From Flavobacterium sp. ACN2 (GTDB lineage: Bacteria > Bacteroidota > Bacteroidia > Flavobacteriales > Flavobacteriaceae): a stretch of 64,000 bases of DNA. This document shows, piece by piece, positions 53,070-60,325 of this stretch. Within the stretch, counting starts at the first letter, position 1, and each line of letters starts with the position of its first letter. A program made the translations under genes and the position numbers. The notes under the pieces were generated by a model. The model saw only the letters and a list, made by a program, of their open reading frames with translations. It made no database searches and was not told the DNA's origin. The stretch lies in NCBI RefSeq assembly GCF_002303885.1, contig NZ_MRCM01000002.1, forward strand, positions 124,001-188,000. The letters run 5' to 3'.

Positions 53070-53537
53070 ATGACTTTTAGAAATGCTACAATTTCAGATT
53101 TAAACGAAATGCAGCAATTGTATATCGAAACCATACAATCTGTATGCAAAAAGGATTATAATGAAGCGCAAAGAGAAGCTTGGATTTCTGGCGTCAAAAA
53201 TACAGAACGCTGGATTGCCGTTATCGAAACACAATACGTTCTATTAGCAGTAATTGAAAACAAAATTGCAGGCTTCGCAACTTTAAAAGATGGAGGTTAC
53301 ATTGATTTTTTCTACATTCACAAAGATTTTCAACGACAAGGAATTGCAGATAAACTTTTAACCGAATTAGAACTTGAAGCTCAAAAACAGCATTCAAAAA
53401 TGATAACTTCGGATATTAGCATTACTGCCAAACCTTTTTTTGAAAAGAAAGGATTTGTTGCAAAAGCTGAGCAAAAAAACATACGCTTAAATGTTGAACT
53501 GATCAATTACAAAATGGAGAAGCAATTAAAACAATAA
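53070..53537 (+). CDS. GNAT family N-acetyltransferase
   Basis: 155 residues: FRNATISDLNEMQQLY at the N-terminus, VIENKIAGFATLKDGGYIDFFYIHKDFQRQGIADKLL for motifs D and A, with the acetyl-CoA loop QRQGIA. The C-terminal SITAKPFFEKKGFVAKAE completes the fold. Substrate unknown. It is 18 nt after the SMR gene. Confidence 0.9.
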   Translation: MTFRNATISDLNEMQQLYIETIQSVCKKDYNEAQREAWISGVKNTERWIAVIETQYVLLAVIENKIAGFATLKDGGYIDFFYIHKDFQRQGIADKLLTELELEAQKQHSKMITSDISITAKPFFEKKGFVAKAEQKNIRLNVELINYKMEKQLKQ

Positions 53538-53550
53538 AAGTCTAACGGAA

Positions 53551-53690
53551 TAATCTCTCGCAAAGACGCGGAGTCACAAAGTTTTATTTTTTAAATTTAT
53601 AATCTTTGTAGACTTACTTTGTGATCCTTCGACTTCTCTCAGGAAGACAAAATTGAGAAAAATCTTTGCGACTCTGCGTCTTTGCGAGAT
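53551..53690. repeat. inverted repeat of the CGCAAAGACGC type, copy A
   Basis: CTCGCAAAGACGCGGAGTC (from 53557) and its complement at 53664-53688 match over 25 bp with two mismatches, with ~80 nt between. A second copy of the same family lies at 55456-55558. The pair brackets the AraC-MGMT and 2OG-oxygenase genes. Confidence 0.75.
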
Positions 53691-53810
53691 TACAAATATT
53701 GCAAACTTTGGCGTAAACCATAACGCTCTTTACGGTTAAAAAACTCAGCAAGTTTCGGATTTTATACCTTCTAAAACCAATCGATATTTGTATTATAAAA
53801 TGGAAAGAAG

Positions 53811-54653
53811 ATGAACACACAGGAAACCATAAATTATAATCGTATCGCTGAAGCTATAGATTATATCAAAGCTAATTTTAAAGAGCAGCCCAATCTGGAT
53901 GAGGTGGCTGAGAAAGTGCATTTAAGTCCGTTTCACTTTCAGAGACTTTTTAGTGAATGGGCAGGAACAAGTCCGAAGAAGTTTTTACAATATACCAGCA
54001 TCGAACACGCTAAAAAGTTACTTAAAGAAAATCAAGCCACAATATCTGAAACTGCTTTTGAAACTGGCCTTTCAGGAACCAGCCGACTTCATGATTTATT
54101 TGTAAATATCGAAGGAATGACACCTGCAGAATATAAAAATGGAGGGAAAAATCTTGAGATCAATTATAGTTTTGCCGAAAGTCCATTTGGGAATATTATC
54201 GTTGCGTCTACTCAAAAGGGCGTTTGTTTTATGGCTTTCGCCGAAGATGAAATGACTGGATTTATCGCGTTGAAAGATAAATTCCCGAATGCTCAATTTT
54301 CGAAAAAACTGGATTTATTGCAGCAAAATGCCTTATTCATTTTTCAAAACGATTGGAGCAAATTATCTGAAATCAAACTGCATTTAAAAGGAACCGATTT
54401 TCAATTGAAAGTTTGGGAAACTTTACTAAAAATTCCAATGGGACAGCTTTCTACATACGGAACTATTGCGCACCAAATTCAGAAACCAAATGCATCACGA
54501 GCAGTTGGAACAGCAATTGGAAGTAATCCTGTGGCTTTTTTAATTCCGTGTCACCGCGTAATTCAATCTTCGGGAACATTTGGCGGTTATATGTGGGGAA
54601 ACACACGAAAAACAGCCATTATCGGCTGGGAAGGCGCTCAAATAAATCCATAA
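53811..54653 (+). CDS. AraC-type HTH fused to O6-alkylguanine-DNA alkyltransferase (Ada-like)
   Basis: 280 residues. Residues ~1-105 are an AraC double HTH (NLDEVAEKVHLSPFHFQRLFSEWAGTSPKKFLQYT). Residues ~115-280 are an alkyltransferase with the acceptor Cys in IPCHRVIQSSG and upstream GTDFQLKVWETLLKIPMGQLSTYG. It repairs O6-methylguanine by self-methylation and probably activates alkylation-response genes. The N-terminal phosphotriester zinc domain of E. coli Ada is missing here but occurs as a separate gene at 55583. Confidence 0.93.
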   Translation: MNTQETINYNRIAEAIDYIKANFKEQPNLDEVAEKVHLSPFHFQRLFSEWAGTSPKKFLQYTSIEHAKKLLKENQATISETAFETGLSGTSRLHDLFVNIEGMTPAEYKNGGKNLEINYSFAESPFGNIIVASTQKGVCFMAFAEDEMTGFIALKDKFPNAQFSKKLDLLQQNALFIFQNDWSKLSEIKLHLKGTDFQLKVWETLLKIPMGQLSTYGTIAHQIQKPNASRAVGTAIGSNPVAFLIPCHRVIQSSGTFGGYMWGNTRKTAIIGWEGAQINP

Positions 54654-54735
54654 AAACAAAATTCCAAATTTCGAATCCCAAATTCCAAATTTCAATGATT
54701 AATCTTCATTGAAAATTTCATAAAATCTAATTGCT

Positions 54736-55449
54736 ATGCAAACTATACAATCAAAAATCGCTTCTCAAGACTGGGCAAGCATCACCGAATCTATGCACGA
54801 AAACGGCTTTGCCATTATTCCAAAAGTGCTTAATAACGAACAATGCGAAGATTTAAAATTCGATTATGACAATCCGAATTTATATCGAAAAACGGTTGTT
54901 ATGGAACGTTATCGATTTGGTTTAGGCGAATACAAGTATTTCAATTATCCGTTGCCTGATTTAATTCAAGATATTCGTTCTTCAATTTATCCGAAACTAG
55001 CTTCGATTGCTAATTCTTGGATGAAAGCATTGAACATCGATACCGTTTTCCCTAACAAACACGAAGAATTATTGAAAAAATGTCACGACAATAATCAGCT
55101 GAAAGCGACGGTTTTAATTTTAAAATATGGAAAAAGCGGATTCAATACTTTACATCAGGATTTATATGGAGATGTATATTTTCCTATTCAAATTGTGCTT
55201 TTTCTAAACGAACCTGATGAAGATTTTACTGGCGGAGAATTTGTGCTTACGCAACAAACTCCACGAGCACAATCTAAAGCCATTGTCTTAAAACCTAAAA
55301 AGGGAGATATTCTTGTTTTTACAACTAATTTCAGACCCGTAAAAGGCACAAAAGGATATTATCGCGTGAATATGAAACATGGAGTAAGCGAAATCCTTTC
55401 TGGCGAAAGATACACGTTGGGAATTATTTTTCATGATGCCCTTTCGTGA
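54736..55449 (+). CDS. 2-oxoglutarate-Fe(II) oxygenase family protein
   Basis: 237 residues. A double-stranded beta-helix core with the Fe ligands HQDLYGDVY (H-x-D) and the distal His in NMKHGVSEI, and a 2OG-binding Arg in ERYTLG. The family next to ada genes in Bacteroidota is often annotated as an alkylation-repair type oxygenase; whether the substrate is DNA, RNA or protein is unknown. It stands between the two alkyltransferase-related genes. Confidence 0.88.
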   Translation: MQTIQSKIASQDWASITESMHENGFAIIPKVLNNEQCEDLKFDYDNPNLYRKTVVMERYRFGLGEYKYFNYPLPDLIQDIRSSIYPKLASIANSWMKALNIDTVFPNKHEELLKKCHDNNQLKATVLILKYGKSGFNTLHQDLYGDVYFPIQIVLFLNEPDEDFTGGEFVLTQQTPRAQSKAIVLKPKKGDILVFTTNFRPVKGTKGYYRVNMKHGVSEILSGERYTLGIIFHDALS

Positions 55450-55455
55450 TTTTTG

Positions 55456-55558
55456 CTCGCAAAGTCGCGAAGTCGCCAAGAGATATTTTTAAGACTTAGC
55501 TAACTTAATTTTTTAAGATTAATAAGTTCTAAACTTTGCGATTCTGCGACTTTGCGAG
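55456..55558. repeat. inverted repeat of the CGCAAAGTCGC type, copy B
   Basis: CTCGCAAAGTCGCGAAGTCGC (from 55456) and its complement at 55534-55558 match over 25 bp with four mismatches. It belongs to the same family as 53551-53690. Confidence 0.75.
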
Positions 55559-55582
55559 AAATAAATCTTTAACAATATAATT

Positions 55583-55828
55583 ATGATTGAACACAATAAA
55601 ATTTCAGATCGAGAGCTTCGAAATAAAATCAAAAAAGGCGAAATTTGTTTCGGCGGCAATCAAAAACTAAAAATCTACGGAACGCTCAAATGTTCTTCGG
55701 GAAAAAGAATGAAAAGAGAAAATCGTGTTTTCTTTTTATCTGAAAATGACGCCAAACAAAATGGTTTCAGGCCTTGCGGGCATTGTATGAAATCGGAATA
55801 TCAAAAATGGAAAAATGGACTTATTTAA
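55583..55828 (+). CDS. stand-alone Ada-type metal-binding domain protein
   Basis: 81 residues matching only the Ada zinc/phosphotriester domain: GNQKLKIYGTLKCSSGK, RVFFLSENDAKQNGFRPCGHC. Three Cys align with E. coli Ada Cys38, Cys69 and Cys72. The position of Cys42 is Lys (CSSGK), so the four-Cys zinc site is altered. It may sense or repair methylphosphotriesters in trans with the AraC-MGMT protein. It overlaps alkB by 14 nt. Confidence 0.85.
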   Translation: MIEHNKISDRELRNKIKKGEICFGGNQKLKIYGTLKCSSGKRMKRENRVFFLSENDAKQNGFRPCGHCMKSEYQKWKNGLI

Positions 55829-56423
55829 TCCTCAAACAGACGAAACAACCAATCTGCTTCCGAAAGATGGAACGGTGAATTATTATGGAAAATGCTTCTC
55901 CAGACAGGAAGCCGATTTCTATCGCGATGTCTTATTAAATACAATTGAATGGAAAAATGACGAAGCGGTGATCTTCGGAAAATTAATTTTAACCAAACGA
56001 AAAGTGGCTTGGTACGGCGATCAGGAATTTGAATATACGTATTCGAATACGACCAAAAAAGCGTTGCCTTGGACTCCTGAACTTCTAAAGTTAAAGAAAA
56101 TCATTGAAGAGAAAACGGGAGAAACTTTCAATTCTTGCTTACTGAATTTATATCATACTGGCGAAGAAGGAATGGCGTGGCACAGCGATGCCGAAAAAGA
56201 TTTAAAGAAAAATGGCGCTATTGGATCGGTAAGTTTTGGTGCCGAACGTAAATTTGCCTTCAAGCATAAAGAATCTAAAGAAACCGTTTCTCTAATTCTG
56301 GAACACGGAAGTTTATTGGTTATGAAAGACGAAACACAAACGCATTGGCTGCATCGATTACCTCCAACAAAAACAACTCAAAAACCTCGAGTAAATTTGA
56401 CTTTTAGAACTATTGTGAGATAA
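55815..56423 (+). CDS. alkB: alpha-ketoglutarate-dependent dioxygenase AlkB
   Basis: 202 residues. The Fe site is WHSDAEKDLK (H-x-D) with distal His in THWLHRLPP. The 2OG-binding Arg pair is in KPRVNLTFR. It has FYRDVLLNTIEW and the AlkB nucleotide-recognition lid segments. It oxidatively removes methyl groups from 1-methyladenine and 3-methylcytosine. Last gene of the alkylation group; start overlaps the Ada-domain gene. Confidence 0.95.
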   Translation: MDLFNPQTDETTNLLPKDGTVNYYGKCFSRQEADFYRDVLLNTIEWKNDEAVIFGKLILTKRKVAWYGDQEFEYTYSNTTKKALPWTPELLKLKKIIEEKTGETFNSCLLNLYHTGEEGMAWHSDAEKDLKKNGAIGSVSFGAERKFAFKHKESKETVSLILEHGSLLVMKDETQTHWLHRLPPTKTTQKPRVNLTFRTIVR

Positions 56424-56427
56424 AATA

Positions 56428-56748
56428 TTACTTCTTTTTTGTAGCAACATTTTCGTACGAACGTATTAAAGCGTCCTCGAACATTTCGGGTCTTACTCTT
56501 AAAAGCTCAACAATAGTCCAGCCTTGCGCTCCCCATTTATTTGGAATTGGATAAAAAATCTTTTCGCTTGACGCACAAAAAACCGATTGATCTATTTCGT
56601 TTAGTTTTAAAACCGCATGATTATTCTTTTCGTCAAAAGTGGCAAAAATCTTTTTTTTGATTCGAAAGGAAGTTTTCTCAAAATGGGGTTCTTCAGTCGC
56701 ATCTGGAAACGACATTGCTAATTTTCTAAATTCTTCAATTGAAATCAT
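56428..56748 (-). CDS. MmcQ/YjbR family DNA-binding protein
   Basis: 106 residues: EFRKLAMSFPDATEEPHFEKTSFRIKKKIFATFDEKNNHAVLKL is the CyaY-like YjbR signature, ending WTIVELLRVRPEMFEDALIRSYE. Family function is not well known. It is convergent with alkB and may be cotranscribed with the Nudix-type gene upstream. Confidence 0.9.
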   Translation of the reverse strand: MISIEEFRKLAMSFPDATEEPHFEKTSFRIKKKIFATFDEKNNHAVLKLNEIDQSVFCASSEKIFYPIPNKWGAQGWTIVELLRVRPEMFEDALIRSYENVATKKK

Positions 56749-56764
56749 ATCGGCTTTTTTAGTT

Positions 56765-56797
56765 AGACCTAACAGTTTTTAAAAACCTGTTCGGTCT
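56765..56797 (-). repeat. palindrome between the Nudix-type and YjbR genes
   Basis: AGACCTAACAG and a near complement ending CTGTTCGGTCT enclose a TTTTTAAAAA-like centre. It resembles the ahcY terminator hairpin and the palindrome within the tenI-like gene, and may be one dispersed family. Confidence 0.55.
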
Positions 56798-56811
56798 TCG
56801 TTATGTAAAAT

Positions 56812-57567
56812 TTACCACCCTTGATTCAGTCCGTTTTTAAGCACCTCATCATATTTTTCTTTATCAAAAGAATATAAGTTTGGAGCTTTGTGTGCTACGT
56901 TACTTTTCTTTTCGTCCAATTTATTAAGAATTCCTATATTGGTGATTTTGCGTAAAAAATTTCGTCGGTCTAATTTTTTATCCAAAATCGTTTCGTACAA
57001 TTTTTGCAGTTCTGGAATGGTAAATTTCTCTGGCAATAAATTGTAACCCACTGGCATTAAATTTAATTCTGTACGCAAAGTGTCTAAAGCTTTATCCAAA
57101 ATTTCCTTATGATCTAGAATAAGCTCAGGAACTTCTTTATGATCAATCCATTCCACTATTTCGTATCTGCCTGTTGGATTTGGAAGAATTTTAGAAAAAT
57201 CCACCAAAGCATAATATCCAATTGTAACAAAACGGCGTGTTAGCCATTTTCCTTTTTCTTCTTCAATTTGAAGATATTCCAAGATTTTTTTATCAAAATG
57301 CTGATGGTTACGATTTACTTTTCCAAACGTTGCAAATTGCCTTAAAAATACTCCATCAACACCTGTTCTGCCATTCAGAACCGTGATTGCAGCCGTATCA
57401 ATATCCTGATCTACAGGAATAAAACCGCCGGGCAAAGACCATTTATTGGCACGTTCCACTTTAATCAATAAAACTTTTAACTGATTGTCATGAAAACCAA
57501 AAATAACACAGTCTATAGAAAGTCCTGGTTGATAATTTTCGTTATTATCTATAATGTCTTTTAACAT
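56812..57567 (-). CDS. Nudix-domain transcriptional regulator (NrtR/AraR-like)
   Basis: 251 residues. A Nudix-like domain (~15-145) is followed by a winged helix (~175-245: FTIPELQKLYETILDKKLDRRNFLRKI). In the Nudix box, WSLPGGFIPVDQDIDTAAI continues VLNGRTGV where catalytic enzymes have RE-x2-EE-x-G, so hydrolysis is probably lost. This is typical of NrtR-type regulators that sense NAD-related or sugar ligands. In Bacteroidota such proteins often control sugar genes; the GH3-GH30 operon at 60-64 kb is a candidate target by proximity only. Confidence 0.87.
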   Translation of the reverse strand: MLKDIIDNNENYQPGLSIDCVIFGFHDNQLKVLLIKVERANKWSLPGGFIPVDQDIDTAAITVLNGRTGVDGVFLRQFATFGKVNRNHQHFDKKILEYLQIEEEKGKWLTRRFVTIGYYALVDFSKILPNPTGRYEIVEWIDHKEVPELILDHKEILDKALDTLRTELNLMPVGYNLLPEKFTIPELQKLYETILDKKLDRRNFLRKITNIGILNKLDEKKSNVAHKAPNLYSFDKEKYDEVLKNGLNQGW

Positions 57568-57850
57568 CAGATTCGTATAAATTCTTTCTTTTAATAACGC
57601 TGCAATTTACTTCATTTTTATAAAACTGAAATATATTAAAAAACAAAGCGCTGATTTTCATTAAAACAGAAGTGTTGAAACTACAATTTTAACGAAAATT
57701 TAAAATCAAATTTAAAAAAAATAAGTACATTGCGTCATAATAACACATTAATGATTTTAATTATTAAAATTAGAATCAAATTCAAAGAAAAATAATACAA
57801 GCTGTTTCCATTTTTCTTCAAGTGAGCGTAGAAATTTAAACACAGAAGTT

Positions 57851-58108
57851 ATGATTACCAATCCTTTAAAAGACATCAATAAAAAAATTAGAACCAGAAT
57901 CTGGTCTTCATTCGGATTTGTTTCGAAAACATATCTTCTGGAAGAATCTCTAAAATATAGCGAAGAACAGGAGAGAATTTTCAATGAAATGATCGTCGAA
58001 ACTGATGCAAAAGATAAAAAAGCAAAGCGAGAAGCTTATGAAAAAGCTTTGTATGCATCTTATAAAGGAATTGGCGCAATGGATTTTATAAATACCGTTT
58101 TAAAATAA
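57851..58108 (+). CDS. small hypothetical protein
   Basis: 85 residues, highly charged and helical (LEESLKYSEEQERIFNEMIVETDAKDKKAKREAYEKALYAS), no signal or membrane segment. I do not recognise the family. The helix-rich pattern suggests a coiled coil or a small DNA/RNA- or protein-binding factor. A tetraloop terminator follows directly, which supports a real gene. The 284 nt upstream are AT-rich without a clear feature. Confidence 0.65.
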   Translation: MITNPLKDINKKIRTRIWSSFGFVSKTYLLEESLKYSEEQERIFNEMIVETDAKDKKAKREAYEKALYASYKGIGAMDFINTVLK

Positions 58109-58139
58109 ATACCTACACATTTTTATAATTTATAATGCT

Positions 58140-58164
58140 GGCCTCACTTCGGTGAGGTTTTTTA
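58140..58164 (+). terminator. UUCG-tetraloop terminator
   Basis: The stem CCTCAC-TTCG-GTGAGG (58142-58157) is followed by a T-run, terminating the 85-residue gene. Confidence 0.88.
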
Positions 58165-58257
58165 TTATAAATTTTACACTAAAATGAAAGAAAATGGTCA
58201 TTTATTAGTTATTTTAGCCGTTTTAAAAGTAAGAATATACCCCTATAGAACGAATAC

Positions 58258-60279
58258 ATGGAAAACATCATTGAATCAGAAAGTTACAAAATTCAAAAAC
58301 CAGAAAACTGGGCTCCTACAATTAATGACGATCAACTTATTGAATATATAAAAGAATCCGATTTCTCAAAAAAACAAGTTGAAGAAGGTCGTGATTTCTG
58401 CTACTTCTTAGATAAAATCTACTACACAAGCGATACTGAAAACAGCGAATATGCTTGCGTGGCCTATACTCTTAACGAGCCTTCCAATCTTGAAAACGCT
58501 TCGGTAAAAGATGTTGTTGTGGAAGAAAATGAAACTTATTTAATACACAGAATTAGCGTGCTGAGAGATGGTGTTCTGATTGATAAAATTCCTGATACTA
58601 AAATTAAAGTTTTAGATAGTGAAAATCAGAGTGAAGGCGGCATTTTAAGCAGTAACAAAAAAGTAAATATTACGATTAAAGATTTACGTCTTTATGATGT
58701 TTTAATTACTGAAGATTCGCGCACCAAGGTTTTTACTGATCGCGATTTTATGCGAAAAGAATTTCTTAAGTATGTTTACGTAACACCAAGCACTTATTGG
58801 GCTTATGGCAAATACAAGTTTTCTTTTATCAATGACAGAAAGGAAGCAATCACATACAAAAAGACATTCTTTAGAGATGAAGAGGGAAATGTTTTGGAAC
58901 CAGAAATTAATTTCTTGAAAAAAGAAGAAAAGTTTGTAATCGAAAAAGAAGATTATATTAACTCTTTTGATTCAAACCGAGAAATTGCTCCTTTTATTGA
59001 TTTTGCAACAGATCGCAACTGGGTTGACTTATCAAATTACATTTCTCCGCTTTACGAAGACATATACAGTAAAGCTTCTTTAACAGAATTTGCTCCAAAA
59101 CTGGTAGAAAAATTGGATGCCATTGCAGATCAAGACGAAAAATTACAATTTGCAATTGATTACGTGCAGAACCATGTTTACTACATTTATAATGCGGATG
59201 AAATGAATGGCCATAAACCGCAAGAGCCATCAGTAACGTATGAAAATAAACAGGGAGATTGCAAGGCAAAATCGGTTTTACTTAAAGTGGTTTTAGATTA
59301 TATCAATATTGATGCTTCTGTAGTTTTGGTTAATTTCAATTCAGATCTTTACATTAAATATTACCTTCCGTCATTATTGACTTTTAATCATGTTATTGTA
59401 AAAATCAATTACAAAGGCGGAACTTATTTTGTTGATGCTACTTCAAGAGACGAATTCGGGCTAATTGAAAATCGCGGCTATATCTATTTTATGCATTACT
59501 TGGAAGTAAAACCAAATCAGGAATTGCAGATTAAGGAGCCTTACAGATTTCCTTATTATGGAATAACTGAAAAAGCAGATTTTAGTGCTCAAAATAATAT
59601 AGGAACGCTAAAATTGGTTTCGACTTACAAAGGAGGTCGTGCCAATTATATGCGTAAATATTTCAAAAACACAAACAAAAGAGAGATCATTGACAGCTGG
59701 AATAATTTCTTGTTCTATGCTTTAAATTATTCTAATGATCGAAACGGAACGGATATCAGAACCATTTTTAAAGATGCGACGATTGAACTTGTAAGCGATG
59801 ATAAAAAGCTAAATGAATTTACGATTCAGTATAATGCTACAGTCGAAAATCCGTATTTTACAGATGCAGAAAAGAATCGCTTTTTAATGTATTTTGATCG
59901 CAATGTGGTTAAAAATGCTGCACGCGACTTTATGCACACGGATCTTTTGTTTTGGCATAATTTTGATAACGAGAAGTACGAAATCAATTTAACGACAGAT
60001 CAAAAAATCGATACTCAGGAAAAATATACAATTCAGGAAAGTACGATCACAAATCCTTATTTTGATTTCACAAGCCGTAAAAAAGTAACCAAACATGGTG
60101 CTTCTATAATTGTTGATTATAAACCGTTAATCAACTTAGAAATTCCAAGTGAAGATTTTGAAGATTTTAGAAATGCACATCATGAAATTGCCGACAGTAA
60201 TTATGGCGTTGGAATTGACATTATCGAACAAGGTTTAATGAATATGCTGAAATATAGTTTTAAAAAACGATTAAAATAA
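58258..60279 (+). CDS. transglutaminase-like domain protein (DUF3857 type)
   Basis: 673 residues. An N-terminal DUF3857-like beta domain (~60-260) is followed by a transglutaminase core (~270-420) with Cys in QGDCKAKSVLL, His in FNHVIVKI and Asp in FVDATSRDEFG, the full Cys-His-Asp triad. A C-terminal DUF3858-like beta region (~440-640) ends the protein. No signal peptide is seen, unlike many homologues. Substrate unknown; protease- or cross-linking-like activity is inferred. It is transcribed alone. Confidence 0.85.
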   Translation: MENIIESESYKIQKPENWAPTINDDQLIEYIKESDFSKKQVEEGRDFCYFLDKIYYTSDTENSEYACVAYTLNEPSNLENASVKDVVVEENETYLIHRISVLRDGVLIDKIPDTKIKVLDSENQSEGGILSSNKKVNITIKDLRLYDVLITEDSRTKVFTDRDFMRKEFLKYVYVTPSTYWAYGKYKFSFINDRKEAITYKKTFFRDEEGNVLEPEINFLKKEEKFVIEKEDYINSFDSNREIAPFIDFATDRNWVDLSNYISPLYEDIYSKASLTEFAPKLVEKLDAIADQDEKLQFAIDYVQNHVYYIYNADEMNGHKPQEPSVTYENKQGDCKAKSVLLKVVLDYINIDASVVLVNFNSDLYIKYYLPSLLTFNHVIVKINYKGGTYFVDATSRDEFGLIENRGYIYFMHYLEVKPNQELQIKEPYRFPYYGITEKADFSAQNNIGTLKLVSTYKGGRANYMRKYFKNTNKREIIDSWNNFLFYALNYSNDRNGTDIRTIFKDATIELVSDDKKLNEFTIQYNATVENPYFTDAEKNRFLMYFDRNVVKNAARDFMHTDLLFWHNFDNEKYEINLTTDQKIDTQEKYTIQESTITNPYFDFTSRKKVTKHGASIIVDYKPLINLEIPSEDFEDFRNAHHEIADSNYGVGIDIIEQGLMNMLKYSFKKRLK

Positions 60280-60290
60280 TTTCGATATAA

Positions 60291-60324
60291 AAAAACGGGG
60301 CTCAAAAAGAAGCCCCGTTTTTTA
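60291..60324. terminator. bidirectional terminator between the transglutaminase-like gene and the GH3 gene
   Basis: The stem AAAAACGGGGCT/AGCCCCGTTTTT (60291-60302 with 60311-60322) is flanked by A- and T-runs. Confidence 0.9.
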
Positions 60325-60325
60325 T

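Noticed and set aside
57757..57984. Minus-strand open frame of 75 codons
   Set aside because: It overlaps the plus-strand 85-residue gene, which has a well-placed terminator and a better protein pattern.
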